From Streptomyces candidus (GTDB lineage Bacteria; Actinomycetota; Actinomycetes; Streptomycetales; Streptomycetaceae), in assembly GCF_014207445.1 (NCBI RefSeq), contig NZ_JACHEM010000001.1, positions 248,001-312,000 of the forward strand: a stretch of DNA of 64,000 bases, in the 5' to 3' direction. Every line of letters begins with the position of its first letter. Position 1 is the first letter of the stretch. Shown here piece by piece: positions 53,756-61,638 of this stretch. The notes below the pieces were generated by a model. It was not told where the DNA came from. It did no database searches and worked only from the letters and a program-made list of their open reading frames with translations. The position numbers and the translations under genes are program-made.

Positions 53756-54580
53756 GTGACCACTCCCCCGCCCGCCCCGTCTCCCGCTCCCCCGCCGTCC
53801 GCGCCCCCTTCCGTCGCCGACGGCCTGCGTTTCGCCTTCGGCACCCTCACCGCCCTCCCCGTGCGCCTCACCCGCTGGGACCGCGCGGCCGCCCGCGCGG
53901 GCATGCTGTGCGCACCGCTCGCCGGCGCGGTGGCCGGGCTGGGCGCGGCGGCACTGGGCGGACTCGTGCTGGTGCTCGGCGCAGGCCCGCTGCTCGCCGC
54001 CGTCGCGTCGGCCGCCGTACCGGCCGCGCTCACCCGGGGGCTGCACCTGGACGGTCTCGCGGACACCGCCGACGGGCTCGGCAGCGCCAAGCCCGCCGCG
54101 CGGGCGCTGGACATCATGAAGCAGTCCGACATCGGGCCGTTCGGCGTCATCACGCTGCTGTTCACGCTGCTCGCCCAGGTGGCCGCACTGGCACAGCTGT
54201 ACGCGGCCGGGTGGGCGCACGGCGCACTCGCCGCGCTGGTGGCGGGCGTCGCCGCCCGGCTGGCGCTCACCCTGGCCTCGCGCGCGGGCGTGCCCGCCGC
54301 CAGGCCGGAAGGGCTGGGGGCCGCCGTGGCAGGGGTCGTCCCACAGCGCCGCGCGGTCCTGACGTGCGTCGTGGTGACGGCGCTGTGCGCGGCCGCGGGG
54401 CTCGCCCTGGGACCGTGCGGGGCCCTGCACCACGCGCTGGCGGTGCTGGGCGCCCTGGGGGCCGCCCAGGTGCTGCTGGCGCATTGCGTGCGACGGTTCG
54501 GCGGGGTGACGGGGGACGTGTTCGGGGCGCTCGCGGAGACCGCGGCGACGGCGGCCCTGGTGGTGCTCGCCCTGGGGTGA
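53756..54580 (+). CDS. cobS: Adenosylcobinamide-GDP ribazoletransferase (cobalamin synthase)
   Basis: 274-residue membrane enzyme that joins adenosylcobinamide-GDP to alpha-ribazole, the last step of cobalamin assembly. The conserved TRGLHLDGLADTADGLGS motif carries the acidic metal ligands, and DIMKQSDIGPFGVITLLFTLLAQV follows. Six or more hydrophobic segments. The N-terminal ~20 residues are Pro-rich and weakly conserved. GTG start at 53756. The last 26 bases lie in a 47-bp tandem repeat. Confidence 0.94.
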   Translation: MTTPPPAPSPAPPPSAPPSVADGLRFAFGTLTALPVRLTRWDRAAARAGMLCAPLAGAVAGLGAAALGGLVLVLGAGPLLAAVASAAVPAALTRGLHLDGLADTADGLGSAKPAARALDIMKQSDIGPFGVITLLFTLLAQVAALAQLYAAGWAHGALAALVAGVAARLALTLASRAGVPAARPEGLGAAVAGVVPQRRAVLTCVVVTALCAAAGLALGPCGALHHALAVLGALGAAQVLLAHCVRRFGGVTGDVFGALAETAATAALVVLALG

Positions 54581-54695
54581 GGCCCGGTCAGCGGGGCCGG
54601 GCCGCTGTGGTGCTCGCCCCGGGTGAGGGCCCGGTCAGCGGGACCTGGCCGCTGTGGCTCTCGCCCCGGGTCGAGGCCCGGTCAAGCGGGCCCGT
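54555..54695. repeat. Three-copy 47-bp imperfect tandem repeat
   Basis: Units at 54555-54601, 54602-54648 and 54649-54695. Each has the order GTGCTCGCCC(C/T)GGGTGA then GGCCCGGTCAGCGGG. The first unit contains the end and stop codon of cobS, so the array arose by duplication of that 3' end. Each unit can fold a CAGCGG / CCGCTG hairpin, so it may also terminate the convergent cobS and GH114 transcripts. It sits exactly at the border of the accessory island. Confidence 0.8.
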
Positions 54696-54702
54696 GCCGC
54701 GC

Positions 54703-55518
54703 TCAGCACTGCTCGCGCCACTCGTCCAGCTCGTAGTTCTTGCGCATGGAGCTGAGGCGCAGGGCGCGTGCCTCGTCGCAGAAGCGCGAGGTCGGCACCT
54801 CGTACTCCACGTGGAAGACCGCCTTGTCCGCCTCGATGAACGGGCTGAGCTTCGCGCACTCGTGGTACTCGGCGCACTGCTCGTTGACGGCGAAGTCGAA
54901 GTCCTTCACCAGTTCCGGGATCTGGTCGAGGTCGTTCTTGAGGCCGACCGCCATGCCCCGGTCGTGGGCGAGGCGCGCGATCAGACGGTTGTAGCGGAGC
55001 TGGTCGGCGGGGGTGAGCGGAAAGCCGGTCCTGTTGTCGTAACCGTCCATGTTGTCCGGCTCGACGGCGTCGAAGCCCTTCTCGCGGCACATGTCCATGC
55101 GGGCCGCCATCAGGGGTTCCAGGACGTCGGTGCGCCGGATGTCGAGCCAGCGTTCGCCCTCCCACCCGTTGCTCCTGCCGAGCACCTCCTTGGGGAACCG
55201 GGCGGCGTCCGGGCGGAACTCCTCCCACGCCCCGGTGGAGAGGTAGCAGATGACCTTGCGGCCCTCGGCGTGCAGCTCGGTGACCGTCCCGGCGGAGGTG
55301 GTGTGGCCGTCCACGTCGTACACCGGCACGTCGACCGACAGGTCCAGCTCCCCGCTGAGCTGCCACTGCCAGGCCGGCCCCGGGCGCGGCTGCCACCGGG
55401 GGCCGGTGGGCGCGGGAGCCGGCCCGGTGGGGCCGGGCGCAGGACCGGGCGCGTCGGCGCACCCGGCCGCCAGGAACAGGAACAGCACCGCCCAGAGCGC
55501 CGCGTGCCGCCCCCTCAC
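54703..55518 (-). CDS. GH114-family lipoprotein (endo-alpha-1,4-galactosaminidase-like)
   Basis: 271 residues. A signal peptide with lipobox LAAGC (C20) and a Pro-rich linker (21-48) lead to a GH114-type barrel. Conserved segments: WQWQLSGE, VDVPVYDVDGH, VICYLSTGAWEEFRPD, GFDAVEPDNMDGYDN with acidic D150/E153/D155, and VGLKNDLDQIPELVKDFDFAVNEQC. The family includes Ega3, which cuts polygalactosamine. The GTG at 55516-55518 overlaps the next gene's stop (GTGA), so coupled translation is likely. Function in the cluster: trimming or degrading the exported polymer, by inference. Confidence 0.87.
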   Translation of the reverse strand: MRGRHAALWAVLFLFLAAGCADAPGPAPGPTGPAPAPTGPRWQPRPGPAWQWQLSGELDLSVDVPVYDVDGHTTSAGTVTELHAEGRKVICYLSTGAWEEFRPDAARFPKEVLGRSNGWEGERWLDIRRTDVLEPLMAARMDMCREKGFDAVEPDNMDGYDNRTGFPLTPADQLRYNRLIARLAHDRGMAVGLKNDLDQIPELVKDFDFAVNEQCAEYHECAKLSPFIEADKAVFHVEYEVPTSRFCDEARALRLSSMRKNYELDEWREQC

Positions 55519-56171
55519 GGCGACGTCACCGCGTCCAGCCCGTACGGCAGCGTCCCCCACGGGTGCGCGCCGTCGCCCGGCACCGCGCAGTGCACCGCCG
55601 CGCCCCGTCCGGCCGCGAGCGCGCCGACGTCCGCCGGGGCCGCGTACACCAGGTGGCAGAAGCGGTCCGCCGGGTGCCGCGCCGTCCAGTCGGGGGGCGG
55701 ACCCGCCGTCCGGTACGTGTCCCAGGTGCCCTCGAAGGTCACCAGCACGTTGGCCGCGTCGAGGTATCCGGGGTCCGGGTGCACCCCGTGGTTGAACACC
55801 AGGGTGGCCGCCCCCGCCGCACGGGCCGCCACCGCGAGCCTGCGGTAGTGGGCAAGGGCGTCGGGCCCGGAGGAAACCTGGTCGAAGAAGGCGCCGTCGG
55901 CGGCGTACCAGTCGCGGTGGCGCACCAGGTCGCCGGTCACCGCCTCGTGGGGGCGGCGCGCGTAGTCCGTGTCGACGTACCCGAGGACCCGCACCCCCGA
56001 TGCCCGCAGCCGCCCGGCGACCGCCGCGAACGCCGGGTCGGGCGCGCTCCCGGGCCCGCTGGCCGGGTTGAGGATCACCCCGTGGAGCCGCTCGGCGGCG
56101 CCCAGGAGGGCCTCCCAGGCGCCGGGGCGGCCGGCGGGATGTTCGTAGAACGGGACGAGCAGCTGGGTCAC
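55515..56171 (-). CDS. Spherulation-specific family 4 (GH135-like) protein
   Basis: 218 residues with the spherulin-4 barrel: LLVPFYEHPAGRPGAWE, GVILNPASGPG, VRVLGYVDTDYARRP, YAADGAFFDQVS (D97), and VLVTFEGTWDTYR. GH135 (Sph3) enzymes of fungi hydrolyse galactosaminogalactan, and the related GH166 is the hydrolase of PelA. No signal peptide is visible, unusual for an exopolysaccharide hydrolase. The GTG at 56169-56171 follows GAGGACCC. The stop codon overlaps the GH114 start. Confidence 0.87.
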   Translation of the reverse strand: MTQLLVPFYEHPAGRPGAWEALLGAAERLHGVILNPASGPGSAPDPAFAAVAGRLRASGVRVLGYVDTDYARRPHEAVTGDLVRHRDWYAADGAFFDQVSSGPDALAHYRRLAVAARAAGAATLVFNHGVHPDPGYLDAANVLVTFEGTWDTYRTAGPPPDWTARHPADRFCHLVYAAPADVGALAAGRGAAVHCAVPGDGAHPWGTLPYGLDAVTSP

Positions 56172-56218
56172 GGGGCGGGTCCTCAAGCTCCTGACGGCAG
56201 GGGTGGCCGGGGGCGTCC

Positions 56219-57649
56219 TCACGGCCGGTGCGCCGTCGCTCTCCCCAGGGTGCCGCAGGCCAGCGCGGTCAGCACCAGGGCCGCGCCCGCCGGGGCGGCC
56301 AGCGCGGCCGAGGGAGTGGCCCCGCCCAGTACCGCGAGAGTCTGCGCGAGGGCCGCGGCCCCGCACACCGAGGCCGCCACGGCGACCGCGCCGAACGCCT
56401 GGAGCAGCAGCCCCGTCCACATCAGGGTGCCGACGAACAGCAGCCCGAGGGCCCGTGCGCCGTCGAAGCCTTCCGCCTGTGGCCACAGCAGCGTTCCCGC
56501 GGTCGCGAGGGCCGCCAGCACCAGCAGGTAGGTCCCCAGGCAGCGGGCCAGGGTCAGCGCGGACGCCCTGCGGAACGCGCCCGGCGTGGTCGCCGACCGC
56601 AGCCCCGCCAGGGTCCCGCTGCGGAACCGGTGCAGCAGCCACTCGGCCGGGCCCATGCTGAGCGTGAGGGCGACCGCCCCGGGCGCGGCAGCCGCCCCCG
56701 ACGCCCCGCCGGCCAGCACGTCGCCCAGTGCCACGTGCAGTACGAGCACACCCGTGGCCAGCCCGAAGACGCCGTAGGGCACGGACGCCAGCACCCGCGG
56801 CCCGCCGGGGCCGCGCCGGCCGCCCCGCACGCCGCGCAGCAGTTCCGCCACCGCGAGCCCCAGCACCGCGAGCGGCGACACCGCGAGGAGCACGAGGCGG
56901 GCCGCGTCCGGGACGTCGTACAGCAGAGCGAGGACCGCGCCCGCCGACATCGGGGCGAGCGCCGCGAGCAGCAGCCGTTCCCGGCCGAGGACCAGCAGGA
57001 CGGTCGCGGCGCCCTGGTACAGCGCCTGCACGGACGCGAAGGCGACCGCGCCGCCCTCGCCCGCGCCGGACACCGCGAGGGCCACGCCGGTCCCGAGCAG
57101 CGCCCCCAGCGGCGCTCCGACGAGCAGGGCGCGGGCCGCCGCCGGCCGGTCGCCGAGCCCCAGCCAGGTGTACGCCCGGTGGGCCAGCGCCTGGTTCCAG
57201 GCCCACCCGGTGAGGGCGCTCGCAAGCAGTACCGCGACGGGCGCCGAGCCGGTGGCGAAGGGTGCGCCCAGGACGTACGCCAGGCCGGGCAGCGCGAAGA
57301 CCAGGCCGCGCAGCAGGCACGGCAGCAGGCTGACGTGCCAGGGGTCGCCGGGCGGGAGGGTGGGCTCCGGGTATCCGCGGGGCACCCGCGCGTAGAGGTC
57401 CTCGGCGAGTTCGAAGGAGTTGGCCCGGCCGTAGGTGAGCCTGATGTGCTCGTCGTTCATGCCGTCGGATTCGAGGATGGCGGCGATCTCGTCGGGGTGC
57501 ACCGCCGCCTCGACGAGACCGTGCAGGCGGGTGGCGAGTTCGTCCATCGGGTCGGCGGCCGTCGCGGTGGCCCAGCGCGGGCGCGGGCGCGGTATGGCCG
57601 GCAGGGTGTCCTGCCGGTCGTCGGGCGTCAGCCACAGGGGTCCGCTCAT
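56219..57649 (-). CDS. Multispanning membrane protein (candidate polysaccharide exporter)
   Basis: 476 residues. A ~90-residue cytoplasmic N-terminal region (containing IAAILESDGMNDEHIRLTYG) precedes about 12 hydrophobic segments from ~residue 103 to the end. No ATPase or glycosyltransferase motif is seen. The number of helices, size and position beside pelF are those expected of the PelG flippase, but I cannot see a specific PelG motif, so PelG-like is an inference. ATG start 28 bases downstream of the pelF stop; likely co-transcribed with it and with the hydrolases. Confidence 0.75.
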   Translation of the reverse strand: MSGPLWLTPDDRQDTLPAIPRPRPRWATATAADPMDELATRLHGLVEAAVHPDEIAAILESDGMNDEHIRLTYGRANSFELAEDLYARVPRGYPEPTLPPGDPWHVSLLPCLLRGLVFALPGLAYVLGAPFATGSAPVAVLLASALTGWAWNQALAHRAYTWLGLGDRPAAARALLVGAPLGALLGTGVALAVSGAGEGGAVAFASVQALYQGAATVLLVLGRERLLLAALAPMSAGAVLALLYDVPDAARLVLLAVSPLAVLGLAVAELLRGVRGGRRGPGGPRVLASVPYGVFGLATGVLVLHVALGDVLAGGASGAAAAPGAVALTLSMGPAEWLLHRFRSGTLAGLRSATTPGAFRRASALTLARCLGTYLLVLAALATAGTLLWPQAEGFDGARALGLLFVGTLMWTGLLLQAFGAVAVAASVCGAAALAQTLAVLGGATPSAALAAPAGAALVLTALACGTLGRATAHRP

Positions 57650-57677
57650 GAAGTGCCCTCCGGGACACGGGCGTTGC

Positions 57678-59198
57678 TCACCAGATGGATCCGTCCGCGG
57701 TCATCGCCCGCCACGGGTCCGGGATGCGCAGCTGTACGGTCCACTCGCTGGACACCTCCTGCAGGACGGGCTCCGGGACGCCGTCCAGCTCCTCGTATAT
57801 GCGGCGGAATCCTTCGACGGAGCGCCGCAGGGTGAACATGTCGATGACGCGCTGGCGCGACAGCTCGCCCAGCCTGGCTCGCCGTTCGTTGTCCCGCAGC
57901 AGTTGCAGGGTGGCCCGCGCCATCGCCTCCGGTTCGCGCGGCGGGACGACCAGGCCGGTGTCCCCGACCGCTTCGCGCACCCCGCCGACGTCCGTGGAGA
58001 TCGTCGTACGGCCGCAGGACATGGCCTCGATGATGCTGAAGGGGAAGCCCTCGCTGATGCTGGAGAGCATGACGACGCTGCCCGCGGCGTAGGCGCGCGC
58101 GACGTCCGGGACGCGGCCCTCGTAGGTGATGCCGTCGGTGACGCCCAGTTCCGCGGCGAGCTTCTCCAGCGTGGTCCGGTACGGTTCGCCGCCCTCGGGG
58201 ACCCCGCCGAACAGCCGCAGCCGCAGCGCCGGGATCTCGGTGCGGCAGATCGCGTACGCGCGCACCAGCGTTTCCAGGTCCTTGATGGGGTCGATGCGGC
58301 CCGCCCAGCTGAGCGTGGGGGTCTCGGGTTCGGGCCCGGCGTGCGGGAAGAGCTGGGGGTCGACGCCGTTGTAGATGGTGCGGATGCGTTCGGGGTCGGC
58401 GCCGCCGCGCTCCTCCCACCTGCGGTTGTACTGGTTGCAGGGGGTGATCAGGTCGGCCTCTCGGTATCCCAGCGAGTTCAGCTCGCGGTAGAAGCCGAGC
58501 AGCAGGGCCTTGACGGGCCAGCGCTGGGCCGCCGACCGGTAACCGAGGTAGCGCTCGCGCAGGTAGATGCCGTGCTCGGTGAGCAGGAACGGCGCTCCGT
58601 CGAAGTGCTTGGCGGCGAGCGCGGGCAGGGTCGCGAGTCCGCTGCTGACGGCGTGCGCGATGCTGCCGTCGGGGAGGCGGGCGCCGAGCGGGCGCAGCAG
58701 GTGGTCGAGGAGGTCGGTGGCTATGAGTGCGTCGTGCAGGGTCGGCTGCGCGCGGGCGGTGTCCAGATGCGGCATGGTCCAGATCCGCGTCAGGGTGCGC
58801 AGCACTTCTTCGCTGCTCAGCGCGGCGGTCAGCCGTCCCTGCCGGGCGAGTTCGGCGAGCGCGAACAGCTCGCGGCCGAAGTCGCAGCCGGCCGACGGGT
58901 CCAGGACGGACAGCAGGAAGCGTTCGTAGGTGGCGAGGAAGTCGCGTCGGGCCCGGCCCCGGAGCCGGGCCCTGCGCGAGCCGTCGGCGGGGCCCCACAG
59001 GGGCACCACGCTGTGCTGGTGGACGTTGGCCGGCAGTTCCCAGGTGACGGGCTCGCGCCCGCTGCCCGTGAGGGACAGGACATGGAAATCGACGTCGGGC
59101 ATGCCGCGCACCAGTTGGTCGCACCAGGTGCTGACACCCCCCTGGACATGCGGGTAGGTGCCTTCGGTGAGCATGCTGACATGACGCCCACGGCTCAT
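57678..59198 (-). CDS. pelF: PelF-like GT4 glycosyltransferase
   Basis: 506 residues. The GT-B fold begins MSRGRHVSMLTEGTYPHVQGGVSTWCDQL (GGVSTW acceptor loop). The PelF hallmark TEHGIYLRERY is at 207-217, ITPCNQYNRRW at 251-261, WAGRIDPIKDLETLV at 298-312, and the E-x7-E motif at E383-E391 (SEGFPFSIIEAMSCG). PelF uses UDP-GlcNAc/GalNAc to polymerise the Pel chain in the cytoplasm. ATG start with GGGGGGACACGTAC upstream. Located between a deacetylase and a PelG-like protein; no pelD or pelE is seen nearby. Confidence 0.9.
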   Translation of the reverse strand: MSRGRHVSMLTEGTYPHVQGGVSTWCDQLVRGMPDVDFHVLSLTGSGREPVTWELPANVHQHSVVPLWGPADGSRRARLRGRARRDFLATYERFLLSVLDPSAGCDFGRELFALAELARQGRLTAALSSEEVLRTLTRIWTMPHLDTARAQPTLHDALIATDLLDHLLRPLGARLPDGSIAHAVSSGLATLPALAAKHFDGAPFLLTEHGIYLRERYLGYRSAAQRWPVKALLLGFYRELNSLGYREADLITPCNQYNRRWEERGGADPERIRTIYNGVDPQLFPHAGPEPETPTLSWAGRIDPIKDLETLVRAYAICRTEIPALRLRLFGGVPEGGEPYRTTLEKLAAELGVTDGITYEGRVPDVARAYAAGSVVMLSSISEGFPFSIIEAMSCGRTTISTDVGGVREAVGDTGLVVPPREPEAMARATLQLLRDNERRARLGELSRQRVIDMFTLRRSVEGFRRIYEELDGVPEPVLQEVSSEWTVQLRIPDPWRAMTADGSIW

Positions 59199-59239
59199 GT
59201 ACGTGTCCCCCCAGGACGAGTTGCCGATGGCTGTGACGG

Positions 59240-59270
59240 GTAGGGCCGCGGCGGTCCACCGCGGCCCTAC
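59240..59270 (-). terminator. Strong hairpin between the deacetylase gene and pelF
   Basis: Perfect 12-bp inverted repeat GTAGGGCCGCGG / CCGCGGCCCTAC with a seven-base loop, with an outer GTGAC/GTCAC pair. It begins 5 bases past the deacetylase stop. It may terminate or attenuate transcription into pelF, so the deacetylase may be a separate unit. Confidence 0.7.
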
Positions 59271-59274
59271 GGTG

Positions 59275-61356
59275 TCACGGAGCGGTCGGAGCGGTCGGCA
59301 GCTTCAGTGTGACAGCGGACTGGAGCGCCTCCGGGCCGGTCCACGCGGAGCGCTGTCCGGCGTACGGGGACCCGAAGGCGCCCGTGCCGAGCAGCAGTTG
59401 CTTCCTGGTCCCCTCCGGAGCGGTGACCGGCGCGACGACCCCCGACGGCGCCTGGACGGTGACGGTCTCACCGATGCGGTACGCGGTGACCTTCCCCGCG
59501 GCGAGCGCCTTGTCCCAGGCCGCGCGGCGCGTGAACTCGGCGCCGACGTCGCGCTGGCGCGGGTTCACCACGGGCGCGTTGTCCGCGAAGAGGCCGCGGT
59601 AGTCCGCCAGGATCCTGTCCAAGACCGGGTAGAGCAGCCGCTCCTCCGCCAGGTTGGACTGGTGGACGTAGTGCGGGCGCGGGTCGTTGGCGACGACGTG
59701 GTTGAGTGCCGTGCGCGCCTCCTGGGGCACGATGTACGACCCGTAGCCGGTGGCGGTGTCGAGCGGGGCCGGCAGGCAGGTGGAGGCCGGGTTGTCCTCG
59801 CAGGCGCCGCTGCCGCCGTCGGCCCTGCTGCTGTAGATCCAGTTGTACTCGTCGGTCATCTCCGCGGCGGTGCCCACGTTGTAGTACACGTTCATCGGGT
59901 GGCGGGGCACGGTCAGCGCCCCTGCGGTGCCGACGGCCCGCTGCTGCGGCTCGCGGGAGGCGTCGCTCGCGATCCACTTCACGCCGTTGTCGGCGAGGGC
60001 CGGAGCCAGGTTCGGGTTGTCCACGGGCTGCTGCGGGGTGGTCCTCAGCCCGGAGTGCTCACCGGTGACGAGCTCCGTGCGGTCGACGGTGATGCCCTTG
60101 GCCACCGCCCACTTGTGGTTGTCGGAGATCTGCTTGGCGATCTCGGCGCGGCTCATCCACAGCGTCTTGCCGGTCGCGTCGGTGGCGCACTTCCACGGCA
60201 CGACCGTGTTGTCCTGCGTGCAGCCCAGGAAGGGGTGCGTGTACGTGTGGTTGATCCACCGGTACTGCGTCCGGTCGGCCACCAGCCGCGCGGTCAGCGC
60301 GTCGGTGCCGCCGTGCTCGGCCTTCCACTCCTCGCCCGCCCCGGCGTTGTACACCATGTCGAGCACGAAACCGCGCTCGCGCTGCCACTGGGCGGTGTAC
60401 TGCGCGTCGGCCGCCGTCATACGGATCGGACGCTCACCCGCCTCCTCACCGCCCTTGCAGTCGAAGTCGCCCGGCGTGCAGTTGAGCGCGCTGTCCCAGC
60501 GAGCATCGGGGGCGAAGACGTCGTCGACGTGAACGGAGAAGTAGTTGCGGCTCTGCCCCAGGTGTACGCCCTGGGTCAGCCACTCCACGACCCCGCGCGC
60601 CAGCACCCGGAACTGCCGCTGGTACTTGTTGTAGGCGAAGGTGACGACCAGTTCGCGGCGCCCGTCGTGGGCGTACTCGCCGACCAGGCTGCCGCGCGTC
60701 GCACCGGTCCCGGTGGGGGCGTCGACGTAGCTGGTGAAGCCCTCGCGGGGCCGGGCGACGTACCCGTAACTCTCCAGCACCGAGTCCGAGTTGTCCTCGA
60801 ACTCCAGCGGGCCGTCCAGGTAGCCGAACGGTCCGGCCTTCCCGGCGGCGGTGACGGTCGCGTCGACGCCGTCGAGGCTGCCCGCGTACCCGTCCTGGCT
60901 GGTGTAGTCCAGGCCGACGCCGGGGTGCGCCCAGGTGTAGGCGTCGACCTGCCGTACGCCGAAGGCCTTCTCGTACGCCGTCAGGGCCGCCGACTCCGGC
61001 GAATCCGTGCCGAACGGGGCCTCGTTGGGCAGCACCACGCCCTGGAACCTGGCGCGCGGGCGGCCGTTCACGGTGTCGCTGAGGAACGCCGCGTTGATCA
61101 CCGGGCGCCCGGCGGTGCCCAGCTCGACGGTCGTGTACGGCACGCCCGTGCTGCGCAGTTCGTCGGTGACGGCGTCCACGGCCGCTCCGCCGTCGTCGAC
61201 GACGAGCACCCTCAGGTCGATGCGCGGCGGCGTCGGAGCGGCGACCGCTCCGGTGGGTGCCAAGGCGAGCGCCGTGCCGAGCAGTCCGGCGCTCAGCAGG
61301 GCCGCCCCCGCTCTGCGCGCCCGCATCACACCTGTCGTTCCGTTCCGGTACGCCAT
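59275..61356 (-). CDS. Secreted polysaccharide deacetylase-like protein
   Basis: 693 residues. A signal peptide of ~40 residues (cleavage near AVAA-PT) is followed by a Rossmann-like N-terminal region (IDLRVLVVDDGGAAVDAVTDEL) and, after ~residue 265, a CE4/NodB-like domain. Its metal motifs are HVDDVFAPD (D278/D279) and NHTYTHPFLGC (H370-x3-H374, the H[ST]xx[ST]H motif), with a later DASREPQ and HPMNVYYNVG. It would deacetylate the polymer outside the cell. ATG at 61354-61356 with GGGGAGGGG eight bases upstream. First gene of the island. Confidence 0.87.
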   Translation of the reverse strand: MAYRNGTTGVMRARRAGAALLSAGLLGTALALAPTGAVAAPTPPRIDLRVLVVDDGGAAVDAVTDELRSTGVPYTTVELGTAGRPVINAAFLSDTVNGRPRARFQGVVLPNEAPFGTDSPESAALTAYEKAFGVRQVDAYTWAHPGVGLDYTSQDGYAGSLDGVDATVTAAGKAGPFGYLDGPLEFEDNSDSVLESYGYVARPREGFTSYVDAPTGTGATRGSLVGEYAHDGRRELVVTFAYNKYQRQFRVLARGVVEWLTQGVHLGQSRNYFSVHVDDVFAPDARWDSALNCTPGDFDCKGGEEAGERPIRMTAADAQYTAQWQRERGFVLDMVYNAGAGEEWKAEHGGTDALTARLVADRTQYRWINHTYTHPFLGCTQDNTVVPWKCATDATGKTLWMSRAEIAKQISDNHKWAVAKGITVDRTELVTGEHSGLRTTPQQPVDNPNLAPALADNGVKWIASDASREPQQRAVGTAGALTVPRHPMNVYYNVGTAAEMTDEYNWIYSSRADGGSGACEDNPASTCLPAPLDTATGYGSYIVPQEARTALNHVVANDPRPHYVHQSNLAEERLLYPVLDRILADYRGLFADNAPVVNPRQRDVGAEFTRRAAWDKALAAGKVTAYRIGETVTVQAPSGVVAPVTAPEGTRKQLLLGTGAFGSPYAGQRSAWTGPEALQSAVTLKLPTAPTAP

Positions 61357-61638
61357 GGCGTACACCCCTCCCCCTCGAAGGTCCTCATTACGTCGTCCCT
61401 GCGGACGCGGAACGCAAGACCTGTGCAAATCATGCGAAGCAATCGTCCGGTCCTTCGCACGAACTACGGCGAGTGTGACGCATCGCTCACGCTCTGCGGT
61501 TCGGAAACCTCGGAGAGACACCTCTGACGAGTGAACCGCTCACCACCGTGATCGAAGCGCCCCACCGCGCGTAGGCTCGGGCAAACAGGCGCACACTCCC
61601 GCCGCCCCCAGGAACTCAGGAAGCGAGATTTCACCACC

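Noticed and set aside
50403..54484. Long minus-strand frames opposite the MprF-like, rhomboid-like and cobS genes
   Set aside because: Their residues are Gln/Arg/His/Gly-rich shadows of the genes on the other strand.
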